A stretch of 18,173 bases of DNA, taken from positions 1 through 18,173 of the forward strand of contig DBHE01000048.1 of assembly GCA_002296055.1 (NCBI GenBank), in the 5' to 3' direction. Below the pieces are notes generated by a model, which was given only the letters and a program-made list of their open reading frames with translations, had not been told where the DNA came from and made no database searches. The translations under genes were made by a program, and so were the position numbers. Source of the DNA: Pseudomonadaceae bacterium UBA836 (lineage in GTDB: Bacteria; Pseudomonadota; Gammaproteobacteria; Pseudomonadales; Pseudomonadaceae). Of the stretch, positions 8,730 through 15,901 are shown one piece after another. Position 1 is the first letter of the stretch, and every line of letters begins with the position of its first letter.

Positions 8730-9480
8730 GCGTGTTGTTGTCGGTTTTGCCCTGTTGCTGGCATCTCTGCCACTGCAGGCCCAGCAAGTCGACGACGCTC
8801 TGTTGTTGAATGACCCCGCAGCTATCCGTGTACTGTTGACCGCAAAACTGGAAACCACCCTATCCAGCCAGATGACCGGTACCCTGCGAGAGCTGCAAGC
8901 CTCGCTGGGGCAGCGTGTTGAGGCGGATGCCACGCTGGTACAACTCAATTGCATCGAGGCAGAGGCGCGTGCGCGGGTGGCCAATGCCGAGTTGGCGATG
9001 ACCCGTCAGAGCCTGGAAGCCAAGCGCAATCTGCGCAAACTTGATGCGGTGGGCGATCTGGAGGTTGCCATCGCCGAAACCGAGGTGCAGAAGGCTGACG
9101 CCTCGCGTGCGCTGGCCAGTGCCCAGCGCAGTTACTGCACCGTCAAGGCACCCTTTGCCGGCCGCGTAGCCAAGGTGCACGTCAAACCCTTTGAGACCGT
9201 CAGCGCCGGCACGCCCCTATTTGACCTGGTCAGTGACGGGCCGCTGAAAGTGCGCCTGAACGTACCCTCGCGCCTGGTCACCCGGTTGAGTGCCGACATG
9301 CCGCTGGAGGTGCAGATTCTGGAAACCGGCAAGCGCTACGCCGGCCACATCAGCGCCATCAACTCGCGGGTCGACGCCGTTGCCCAGACGGTTGAACTGG
9401 AAGCGCAACTGGACGCCGAGCATCCGGAGTTGATCGCTGGCATGAGTGGTATCGCCACCTTCCCTGACCTGCATGACTGA
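8710..9480 (+). CDS. Short periplasmic adaptor (HlyD/RND membrane-fusion family)
   Basis: This 256-residue protein has a cleavable-looking signal peptide (hydrophobic core near residues 9-22, likely cut after LQA). A lipoyl half-motif follows (SQMTGTLRELQASLGQRVEADATLV, near residues 53-77, read here in two parts), then a short alpha-hairpin of about 60 residues. The second lipoyl half contains VKAPFAGRVAKVHV, and a beta-barrel domain ends in GMSGIATF. It resembles RND-type adaptors but is shorter than the usual 350-400 residues and lacks a membrane-proximal domain of normal size. It would sit in the periplasm and join the TolC-like channel to the inner-membrane parts. The ATG at 8710 has a strong ribosome binding site within the preceding gene, and the 3' end overlaps the next gene by 8 bases. 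Confidence 0.8.
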   Translation: MPLRSPERVVVGFALLLASLPLQAQQVDDALLLNDPAAIRVLLTAKLETTLSSQMTGTLRELQASLGQRVEADATLVQLNCIEAEARARVANAELAMTRQSLEAKRNLRKLDAVGDLEVAIAETEVQKADASRALASAQRSYCTVKAPFAGRVAKVHVKPFETVSAGTPLFDLVSDGPLKVRLNVPSRLVTRLSADMPLEVQILETGKRYAGHISAINSRVDAVAQTVELEAQLDAEHPELIAGMSGIATFPDLHD

Positions 9481-10813
9481 GCGCTTGCCCAGCCCGCAGC
9501 TGTTGCTGCGCGTAAATGCCCTGCGTGATCGGGCGCTGGCCGCCGACAGCCTCAATGCCCTGGCTTTCAGCATGGCCAATGATGCCTATGGTCTGTTGCA
9601 GTACCACCAGGCCTTGGTGCTTGCCTGCCATGGCGAACAGCCGGAGTTGCTGTGTGTCTCCGGTCTGGCCAAACCGGCTGAAGATTCACCCTATCTGGTG
9701 TGGCTCAAGCGCGCGGCGCGCTGGCTGCAGCAGCAACTGGACGGCAATGAGCCGCAGTGGCTGGCGCGTAGCGACGTGACGCCACCGGCCGACATCAGTG
9801 ACGGCTGGGCCGAATGGTGGCCGGCCGGGGTCTGGTGTGTGCCACTGGTCGGTCGGGATGGCCAGCGGCTGGGCTTGCTGCTGTTTCTGCTGGATGCTCC
9901 GCCAGCCGCGCCGCTGACCGAGGTGCTGACCGGACTCTGGAAAACCTGGGGCTATTGCTGGCAGTCGCTGACCGGGCAGCGTCGGCGTGGCGGCTGGCAG
10001 CGGGGCCGACGCAAGGTGCTGGCGGTGCTGGTCGTGGTATTGCTGGTGCTGCTGATTCCGGTGCGTCAGACGGTACTGGCGCCGGCAGAAATTGTCTCCA
10101 GGGAGGCGCAGATCATCAGCTCGCCGATCGACGGTGTGATCCGTCAGATGCAGGTGCGACCCAATCAGCCGGTAGAGCAGGGCGCGTTGCTGTTCACGCT
10201 GGATGAAACCACCCTGCGCAATCGTGCCGAGGTGCTCAGTAAAGGCGTTGCCGTGGCTGATGCCGAGCTGCTGGCCGCCAGTCAGCGCGCCTTTGATAAC
10301 CCGCAAAGCAAGGGCGAGCTGACGCTGCTCAGTGGTCGCGCCCAGCAAAGCCGCGCCGAGCTGGCGGCGGTTCAGGCCCAGCTGGCACGCACCCAGGTGC
10401 ACGCGCCCAAGGCCGGCATTGCCGTCTACAGCGATCCGAATGACTGGCTGGGCAAGCCGGTGACGACCGGGGAGCGTATTTTGCTGGTGGCCGATCCGGC
10501 GCAACCGGCTATGCGAATCCAACTGGCCGTGGCTGATGCGATTGCGCTTGATCCGGGCGCGGAGGTCACGCTGTTTCTTACCGCCTACCCGCTGCAACCG
10601 CTGCACGGCAGCGTGCTGGAGACCAGCTATCAGGCGCACCCCAGTGACGAAGGGGTGAGTTCCTATCGGCTGCTGGCCAGTATCGAGGGTGATCCCGCGC
10701 TGGCCAGACTCGGCCTGCACGGCACCGCCAAGCTGTACGGCAAGCGGGTGCTGCTGGGCTACTACCTGCTGCGGCGGCCGTTGGCGGCGGTACGCGCCTG
10801 GACCGGCTGGTGA
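9473..10813 (+). CDS. HlyD-like adaptor with GAF-like cytoplasmic N-terminus and one membrane anchor
   Basis: The product is 446 residues. Residues 1 to about 170 form a soluble region that looks GAF-like, with alternating strands and helices, the segment VWCVPLVGRDGQRLGLLLFLLD and Trp-rich turns. A single hydrophobic segment (VLAVLVVVLLVLLIPV) then crosses the membrane. The periplasmic part follows: a lipoyl half (SSPIDGVIRQMQVRPNQPV), a short alpha-hairpin, the second lipoyl half (VHAPKAGIAVY), and a beta-barrel region. The GAF call is by overall pattern and is tentative; the HlyD part is clear. The ATG at 9473 overlaps the upstream stop (ATGACTGA), and a GTG at 9446 is an alternative start. 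The ribosome binding site is weak, so translation is probably coupled. The stop overlaps the next start by one base. A cytoplasmic sensor or docking domain on an adaptor suggests contact with substrate or a signal inside the cell. Confidence 0.75.
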   Translation: MTERLPSPQLLLRVNALRDRALAADSLNALAFSMANDAYGLLQYHQALVLACHGEQPELLCVSGLAKPAEDSPYLVWLKRAARWLQQQLDGNEPQWLARSDVTPPADISDGWAEWWPAGVWCVPLVGRDGQRLGLLLFLLDAPPAAPLTEVLTGLWKTWGYCWQSLTGQRRRGGWQRGRRKVLAVLVVVLLVLLIPVRQTVLAPAEIVSREAQIISSPIDGVIRQMQVRPNQPVEQGALLFTLDETTLRNRAEVLSKGVAVADAELLAASQRAFDNPQSKGELTLLSGRAQQSRAELAAVQAQLARTQVHAPKAGIAVYSDPNDWLGKPVTTGERILLVADPAQPAMRIQLAVADAIALDPGAEVTLFLTAYPLQPLHGSVLETSYQAHPSDEGVSSYRLLASIEGDPALARLGLHGTAKLYGKRVLLGYYLLRRPLAAVRAWTGW

Positions 10814-12906
10814 TGGATCCGGCTGATCTGCCCACACCGCCGCTGCGCAACGACCTGCGCTTGAGCGAAGCGGCGCCCGGCAGTGACGGTGAGCCAAATT
10901 GGGTGATTCAAGACACCGTGGTCAACCGCTTCTACCGCATCGGCTGGCTGGAGTTTGAGTGTTTGCTGCGTTGGGAGCAGACCCCGCGGCAAATCTGTGA
11001 ACAGGTCAGCGAGCAGACGGCGCTACGGCCTGATCCGGCGCAGGTGCTGGGGCTGCGCCAATTCCTAGAGCAGCACCAGCTGGTGCGGCCTGACAGCGCT
11101 GCGGTCAACCGCATGCAGCAGCACAGCAGTGGTAACCAGTGGCTGACCTGGCGCTGGTGGCTACACCATTACTTGTTTTTTCGCGTGCCACTGGTGCGGC
11201 CGCAGCGTTGGCTGCAGGCGCTGGCCGGGCGCCTGGACTGGCTGTTTCAGCCGCTGGTCGGCTGGTTGGTGGTGGCGCTGAGCGTACTGGGTATCGGGCT
11301 GGTACTGCAGCAATGGGACACCTTTACCCACGCGGTGGTCGACGCCTTCAGCGCCTCCGGGCTGGTCAGCTTCGCCTTGGCGTTGATTGCGGCGAAGACG
11401 CTGCACGAGATGGGGCATGCCTTGGTGGCCACCCGGCTGGGGCTGCGGGTGGCGCATATGGGGGTGGCCTTTGTGGTGCTTTGGCCGATGCTCTATACCG
11501 ATACCGGTGAGAGCTGGAAGCTGCGCAGCGCCCGTCAGCGTCTGGCCATCGCCAGCGCGGGTATTACGACGGAGCTGGCACTGGCGGGCCTGGCCACCCT
11601 GGGGTGGGCGCTTTGTGAGCCGGGCACCCTGCGCAGTGCGCTGCTGTATCTGGCGACCACCAGCTGGGTGTTGTCGTTGGCACTCAACGCCAGCCCCTTT
11701 ATGCGCTTTGACGGTTACTTCATCCTGTCTGACCTGTTGGACTTCCCTAATCTGCATGAGCGCTCCTCAGCGCAGGCCCGCACCTTTCTGCGTCGTACCT
11801 TGCTGGGGTTACCGGAAGACTGGCCGGAAACCTTTACCTTGCGGCAGCGGCGTCTGCTGATTGCCTTTGCCTTCGCCACCTGGCTGTATCGGTTGCTGCT
11901 GTTTGTCGGCATTGCGATTGCGGTTTATCTGCTGTTCTTCAAGGCGTTGGGCATCTTCCTGTTCGCGGTGGAGATTGCCTGGTTCATCCTCATGCCGGTT
12001 TGGCGTGAGCTAAAACACTGGTGGGGAGCGCGTAGTCAGGTGCCGGGTAAACACAGAGCAATGATCGCGGGTGGTTTTGGGCTGCTATTACTGCTGCTGG
12101 CGCTGCCCTGGCATACCCAGGTGCACGGCGACGGGGTAGCCCGTGCCGAACGCCAGCTGCGGGTGTTCAGCCCCTATCCTGCGGTACTGCGCGAGATTCA
12201 GCCGGCCGGTGCGGTGAGCGAAGGTGCTACGTTGGTCATGCTGGATGAGCCGGACATCATCGCGCGCGTGCGCAGCAATGAGGCCAGTATCCGCAGCTAT
12301 CAGGCGCGCCTCAGTGGGCTGTTGGCCGATCCATCCGGGCTGGCGCAGCAGGCGGTGACCCAGCAACGCCTGCAGGTGGAACAGGAACAGGTTCTGGCCG
12401 CCCGTTCAGAGGTGGCCCGACTGTCGTTGACCGCACCCTTTGCCGGCCAGTGGCAGGATATCAACCCGGACTGGCACAGCGGCCAGTGGGTAGGTAGTCG
12501 CGAGCCGCTGGGTGTGCTGATCGACCCGTCCAGCTGGCAGGTGGACGCCTATGTCGAGCAGGATGAGGTGCATCGTCTGCAGCCCGGCGCGCCAGTGCGC
12601 TTCTACAGTCGCGGGCAGCCAAGCCCGGTGACGGGCAAGGTGCTGGCAATCGGCAGCACCCGTGCAGCCCAGTTGGCGCATCCGATGCTGGCTGCGCGCT
12701 TTGGCGGACCCTTGACCACCACGGAAGGTAGCCGTGAGCTGGCGCCCAGCCGCTCGCTGTTTCATGTGCTGATCCAACTGGATGCGCCGCCCGTCACCGG
12801 GCAAGAGAGCCTGGGTGATGTGCAGATAGAAGGCAGCCGGCGCAGCCTGCTGGGTGAAGCCTTTACCCACGTTGCCGCGGTATTTCTGCGTGAGAGCGGG
12901 TTCTAG
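10813..12906 (+). CDS. M50-type membrane zinc metalloprotease fused to a HlyD-like adaptor, with PqqD-like N-terminus
   Basis: The product is 697 residues from the ATG at 10813 (a GTG at 10810 is the alternative). Residues 1-95 resemble the PqqD-like region seen in large M50 'peptide zinc metalloprotease' proteins: LRNDLRLSEAAPG, NRFYRIGWLEFE, then a helical segment ending in QFLEQHQLVRPD. A multi-span membrane core follows with HEMGH at about residues 198-202 (zinc ligands and catalytic Glu) and NASPFMRFDG at 292-301, the second M50 motif with Asp300 as third ligand. More membrane spans lead to a final one near residue 425. A periplasmic part has a lipoyl half, a short hairpin, LTAPFAGQW and a beta-barrel. 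Both M50 motifs are intact, so peptidase activity is plausible but not shown. Its place in the operon suggests it is the inner-membrane component for adhesin export or processing. It has no Walker motifs. Confidence 0.85.
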   Translation: MDPADLPTPPLRNDLRLSEAAPGSDGEPNWVIQDTVVNRFYRIGWLEFECLLRWEQTPRQICEQVSEQTALRPDPAQVLGLRQFLEQHQLVRPDSAAVNRMQQHSSGNQWLTWRWWLHHYLFFRVPLVRPQRWLQALAGRLDWLFQPLVGWLVVALSVLGIGLVLQQWDTFTHAVVDAFSASGLVSFALALIAAKTLHEMGHALVATRLGLRVAHMGVAFVVLWPMLYTDTGESWKLRSARQRLAIASAGITTELALAGLATLGWALCEPGTLRSALLYLATTSWVLSLALNASPFMRFDGYFILSDLLDFPNLHERSSAQARTFLRRTLLGLPEDWPETFTLRQRRLLIAFAFATWLYRLLLFVGIAIAVYLLFFKALGIFLFAVEIAWFILMPVWRELKHWWGARSQVPGKHRAMIAGGFGLLLLLLALPWHTQVHGDGVARAERQLRVFSPYPAVLREIQPAGAVSEGATLVMLDEPDIIARVRSNEASIRSYQARLSGLLADPSGLAQQAVTQQRLQVEQEQVLAARSEVARLSLTAPFAGQWQDINPDWHSGQWVGSREPLGVLIDPSSWQVDAYVEQDEVHRLQPGAPVRFYSRGQPSPVTGKVLAIGSTRAAQLAHPMLAARFGGPLTTTEGSRELAPSRSLFHVLIQLDAPPVTGQESLGDVQIEGSRRSLLGEAFTHVAAVFLRESGF

Positions 12907-12919
12907 GCAAGCCCTGACT

Positions 12920-12946
12920 GCTCCCACACAGCCTCTGTGAGGGCGC
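12920..12946. terminator. Possible bidirectional hairpin in the convergent gap
   Basis: In the 45-base gap between two convergent operons, CCC-A-CACAG pairs with CTGTG-A-GGG around a CCT loop, with an A-A mismatch. Two further outer pairs (GC/GC) follow a T-C mismatch. No run of T follows on either strand, so it is not a classical intrinsic terminator, though its position suits one. Confidence 0.35.
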
Positions 12947-12951
12947 GTTCC

Positions 12952-14046
12952 CTAGCTGCGCAGAATCAACGCCAGCGGGCCGCCACCGTTGGGGCCCTGG
13001 TGCTCGGCACCGCCAGAGACGAACAGCCGGGTGTCGCCGAGCCTGCCGGCCAGCACGCCACCAACCAGTGAGCGGGCGTGGCGTGAGCCGTTAATGTCGC
13101 TGTCGTCGCTCATCACGTGGCGGTTGCCGCGAATCTCACCAGACGCTGAGGGCTCGGCCTTGACCAGCAGGCCGGTCAGGTTGTCGGGAGTGATGGTCAG
13201 TTGCGTGCCACCCGGCATGCTGGCCAGCGCGCGGTCGATAGCGGCGGTGTCCAGGGCATCTTCCATGACCGCGTGGCCGATGCGGTAGGCCGGGTCCCAG
13301 CCGGCGGCGTTGCCCAGCACCAGCACTTCGTTACGCAGCAGTTCGATACCGGCTGAGGTGCTGGCGCGGGTGGAGTAGAGCGACCAGTCGCTGCAGATTT
13401 TTTCGTTACTCAGCTGGTCTTCCGTCAGATCGCCCAGCGCCACGGCCACGCCCAGTGCCGAGGCGCCGCGTGAATAGCCCATCGACTCGTAGGTGTCGTG
13501 GCAGGCGGTGGTATGACCGCGCGTGGCTGCTTCGCTGATGCGCGAGGCGGTCAGCAGCGGGCATTTGATCTGCACAAAGTGTACGTCTTCGGCGCGCTGG
13601 ATGCCGGCGCTGGCCATGGCACGACGCACTGCGTCGCGGGTCTCCATGACCTGATCGAGCCGGCCGATTTCTTCCGGCTTGAAGTCGCGGGTAAAGGCGA
13701 CACCGGCCGCGAGGCCAGGCAGGCTGTAGTTGGCGTCTCGCTCGCTGCTGTCGACTTCAAACACCAGCCAGTGCGGGCTCAGGCCGCCTTCGGTGCCGCC
13801 GGACATGACAAAGGCAATACGCTCTTCGACTTTGGCCTCTGCCAGGGTCAGTTGCTGGGCAAAGAAACGCCGCAGGCTGGCGGTGGCGAAGGCGCGGGTG
13901 AAGTCATTCACGCAGCCGTTGCCTTCGGTCTTGCCAAGCACGGCAATGACGCGGGTGGGGTCAATCTGGCCATGGGCGATGGCTTGGGCGAGGGTAGAGG
14001 TGTCGTCTGGCGAGCTGGCGCTCAGACGGGTGACGCGCGTTTTCAT
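12952..14046 (-). CDS. Ring-opening amidohydrolase of the cyanuric acid hydrolase/barbiturase family
   Basis: The 364-residue product matches the AtzD/TrzD/barbiturase family in length and in its three-fold internal repeat. The family opens cyanuric acid or barbituric acid rings hydrolytically using Ser-Lys pairs. The candidate pairs are all present: Lys39 (VLGKTEGNG) with Ser82 (VMSGGTEGG), Lys161 (VQIKCPLLT) with Ser231 (in the STRASTSAG segment), and Lys296 (LLVKAEPS) with Ser344 (LFVSGGAEHQGPNGGG). The ATG at 14046 is preceded by AAAAGG eight bases upstream. It is the last gene of its operon, 36 bases after the DUF3830 gene. The amidohydrolase and importer in the operon favour a pyrimidine or barbiturate substrate over cyanuric acid, and no biuret hydrolase is seen. 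Sequence alone does not settle the substrate. Confidence 0.85.
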   Translation of the reverse strand: MKTRVTRLSASSPDDTSTLAQAIAHGQIDPTRVIAVLGKTEGNGCVNDFTRAFATASLRRFFAQQLTLAEAKVEERIAFVMSGGTEGGLSPHWLVFEVDSSERDANYSLPGLAAGVAFTRDFKPEEIGRLDQVMETRDAVRRAMASAGIQRAEDVHFVQIKCPLLTASRISEAATRGHTTACHDTYESMGYSRGASALGVAVALGDLTEDQLSNEKICSDWSLYSTRASTSAGIELLRNEVLVLGNAAGWDPAYRIGHAVMEDALDTAAIDRALASMPGGTQLTITPDNLTGLLVKAEPSASGEIRGNRHVMSDDSDINGSRHARSLVGGVLAGRLGDTRLFVSGGAEHQGPNGGGPLALILRS

Positions 14047-14082
14047 GGGCAGTACCTTTTCAAATAGGTCCGGTCAAATGGA

Positions 14083-14508
14083 TCAGGCGAGTTCGAAACT
14101 GATGTCCTGGGCACCCTCCCAGAGGGTCTTCAGGCCGAGGGCGCGCAGGTTCTCGCGGCCCTCGGTGATGGTCAGAAAGTGGTTGCCGGCCAGCTGCCCG
14201 AGCTTGCTGGAGAAGCTGCAGGCGCCGTAGGCCATGATGATCTCGGTCTCGCTGTAGCCGCCGGGGTAGAAAAGCACGTCGCCAACCGAGGGGTGGCTGG
14301 TGTGGTTTTCAAAGCCGATCGGCTGCTCGCCGTTTTTGAGCTGATAGTCGCCCAGCGGCACCCAGGCGCCTTCACCGCTCCAACGCACGTGGATCAGTTT
14401 CTGGCGGTAGGGCAGCAGCGAAAGAAAGGCAGCCACAGTGTCGGGCGCGTCCGGGTGGCACTCGGCAATAAAGTCGAAGCCGCCGGCGCTGATCTTGATA
14501 CGGGTCAT
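14083..14508 (-). CDS. DUF3830 cyclophilin-like protein
   Basis: The product is 141 residues and appears to be a complete DUF3830 family member: a small cyclophilin-fold protein with an N-terminal KISAGGFDFIAECHPDAP strand-turn, the segment RWSGEGAWVPLGDY near residue 43, and SVGDVLFYPGGYSETEIIMAYG near residues 74-95. The ATG at 14508 is chosen because AAGGA lies six bases upstream and the family fold begins there; the frame stays open to 14571 but overlaps the upstream gene. It sits 14 bases after the LOG-family gene and 36 bases before the ring-opening hydrolase. The family has no firmly assigned activity that I know of. The company it keeps suggests a role in handling a small cyclic amide or its ring-opened product. 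No signal peptide is seen, so it is probably cytoplasmic. Confidence 0.75.
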   Translation of the reverse strand: MTRIKISAGGFDFIAECHPDAPDTVAAFLSLLPYRQKLIHVRWSGEGAWVPLGDYQLKNGEQPIGFENHTSHPSVGDVLFYPGGYSETEIIMAYGACSFSSKLGQLAGNHFLTITEGRENLRALGLKTLWEGAQDISFELA

Positions 14509-14514
14509 GGGGAT

Positions 14515-14519
14515 TCCTT
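14515..14519 (-). promoter_or_regulatory. Ribosome binding site for the DUF3830 gene
   Basis: On the minus strand AAGGA lies six bases before the ATG at 14508. It supports this start over the longer open frame that reaches 14571 inside the upstream gene. Confidence 0.6.
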
Positions 14520-14522
14520 GGG

Positions 14523-15122
14523 TCAGGAGCCGGGCTGGCCGATCCATTTGGTGACGGTGGGCGCTTGCCATTGGTCGATCTGCTCCAGCGCGGTCAGCGG
14601 GTCGGCTTCGAGAATCAGCATGTCGCAGTGCTCAATCTTCATGAAGCCTTCCGCGGTGGCGTGGCTCAGCATGGCGCGCAGCGGCGCAAAAAAGTCGCGC
14701 ACGTTGAGGCAGGCGAGCGCCTTCTGGTGCTCGGCCAGCTGGGTCAGGGTGGCGACTTCAAACAGCTCCTCCAGCGTGCCGAGCCCGCCGGGCAGGGCGA
14801 CAAAGGCGTCGGCCAGCTCGGCCATGCGCGCCTTGCGCTCGCGCATGCCGGAGACCACCTCGTGCCCGGTCAGCTTGGGGTGTAGATGTCCGCGCGCCTG
14901 CAGGCGTTCGGTGATCACCCCGATGACCTCGCCGCCGGCGTCCAGCGCCGCATCGGCAACCACACCCATCAGGCCCTTGGTAGTGCCGCCGTAGACCAGG
15001 CGCTGGCCTCGCTCGGCAATGGTCTGGCCGAGCTTTTTTGCTTGCGTGATGTAGTCTTCATGGGCGCCGAAGTTGGAGCCGGAGAACACCGCGATGCTGT
15101 TGATGTTCGGGTTACGGGTCAT
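14523..15122 (-). CDS. LOG-family (TIGR00730-type) nucleotide phosphoribohydrolase-like protein
   Basis: The 199-residue protein has a Rossmann-like fold with the family motif PGGLGTLEE at residues 111-119, plus AVFSGSNFG near the N-terminus, VYGGTTKGLMG at about 43-53 and GMRERKARM at 92-100. Members hydrolyse the N-glycosidic bond of nucleoside 5'-monophosphates to release the free base and ribose 5-phosphate; older annotations call them lysine decarboxylases. It overlaps the permease gene by four bases (ATGA) and is followed 14 bases later by the DUF3830 gene, so it is an integral part of this catabolic operon. That context suggests it frees, or salvages, a pyrimidine-type base or a related ribosylated compound, which is inference. 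An unrelated housekeeping role is less likely given the tight coupling. Confidence 0.8.
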   Translation of the reverse strand: MTRNPNINSIAVFSGSNFGAHEDYITQAKKLGQTIAERGQRLVYGGTTKGLMGVVADAALDAGGEVIGVITERLQARGHLHPKLTGHEVVSGMRERKARMAELADAFVALPGGLGTLEELFEVATLTQLAEHQKALACLNVRDFFAPLRAMLSHATAEGFMKIEHCDMLILEADPLTALEQIDQWQAPTVTKWIGQPGS

Positions 15123-15901
15123 GCGGCCTCCGAGCCTTTGCCACGTTGGGTCCAGCTGGTGAAGCGGTTTTCAACCAGCGCTGATACTGAATAAAGCGCG
15201 ACGCCTAGGGCGGCCAGAATGAACAGCCCGGCAAACACCAGCGGTACGTCGAAGTTGCCACTGGCAATCATCATCACGTTGCCGATGCCCTTGTTGGAGG
15301 CCACGGTTTCGGCCAATACGGTGCCGATGAACGCCGAGGTGAGGGCGATCTTCAGTGAGGCGAACAGGTAGGGCAGGGTGCGCGGCAGGCCGACATTCCA
15401 GAGAATGTCGCGCTTCTTGGCGCCCAGTACGCGCAGCACGTCTTCCAGCTCGGGTTCGGTGGTGGCGAGGCCCGTTGCCACGTTGACCACCACCGGGAAG
15501 ATGCCGATGACCATGGAGGTCAGAATCGCCGGGATGGTGCCTGAGCCAAACCAGACCACGAAGATCGGCACTACCGCGACCTTGGGAATACTGGAAAAGC
15601 CCACCAGCAGTGGATAGGCGATGTCGTAGGCGACCCGTGAGGAGCCGATGATTACGCCGATCAACAAACCGATGAATACTCCCAGAAAGAAGCCGACCAG
15701 CGTGGTCATCAGCGTTTGCTGGGTGTGCGGCCAGAGAATCGGCATTTTCTCGATCAGCACCGCAGCGATCTGGCTGGGCACCGGCAACACCAACTCGGAG
15801 ACGCCCAGCAGCCGGCACAGCACCTCCCAGAGCAGGAAGAAGCCGATCATCGCCGAGAAGGACAACAGGTTGCGCCGCCAGCGCGGCAGGGGCTTGCTCA
15901 T
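15119..15901 (-). CDS. ABC importer permease (nitrate/sulfonate/taurine/pyrimidine-precursor type)
   Basis: The product is 260 residues with about six membrane segments (for example residues 13-33, 66-86, 106-145 and 215-241). It carries the inner-membrane permease EAA loop at about 149-172 (EPELEDVLRVLGAKKRDILW), which docks on the ATPase. It resembles SsuC/TauC-type and hydroxymethylpyrimidine-type permeases. Its start overlaps the stop of the ATPase gene by four bases (ATGA), and its own stop overlaps the LOG gene start in the same way. It most likely imports the operon's substrate from the periplasm. The binding protein that would define the substrate is not in the window and may lie beyond the right edge. 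Confidence 0.88.
   Translation of the reverse strand: MSKPLPRWRRNLLSFSAMIGFFLLWEVLCRLLGVSELVLPVPSQIAAVLIEKMPILWPHTQQTLMTTLVGFFLGVFIGLLIGVIIGSSRVAYDIAYPLLVGFSSIPKVAVVPIFVVWFGSGTIPAILTSMVIGIFPVVVNVATGLATTEPELEDVLRVLGAKKRDILWNVGLPRTLPYLFASLKIALTSAFIGTVLAETVASNKGIGNVMMIASGNFDVPLVFAGLFILAALGVALYSVSALVENRFTSWTQRGKGSEAA

Noticed and set aside
9686..10897. A 403-codon minus-strand open frame opposite the second adaptor gene
   Set aside because: It is Gln/Arg/His-rich, resembles no family and lies fully opposite a well-supported gene; high GC explains the lack of stops.
10813..12906. The last gene of the export operon as an ABC or RND transporter
   Set aside because: There are no Walker or signature motifs and no RND-sized periplasmic loops; the HEMGH and NASPFMRFDG motifs place the membrane core in the M50 family.
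13498..14067. A 189-codon plus-strand open frame opposite the ring-opening hydrolase
   Set aside because: The minus-strand gene has all its active-site motifs; this frame is Gly/Ala-rich without a recognisable domain and is a GC-driven shadow.
14179..14994. A 271-codon plus-strand open frame opposite the LOG and DUF3830 genes
   Set aside because: Both minus-strand genes have clear family motifs, starts and overlaps, and the plus-strand product has no recognisable features.
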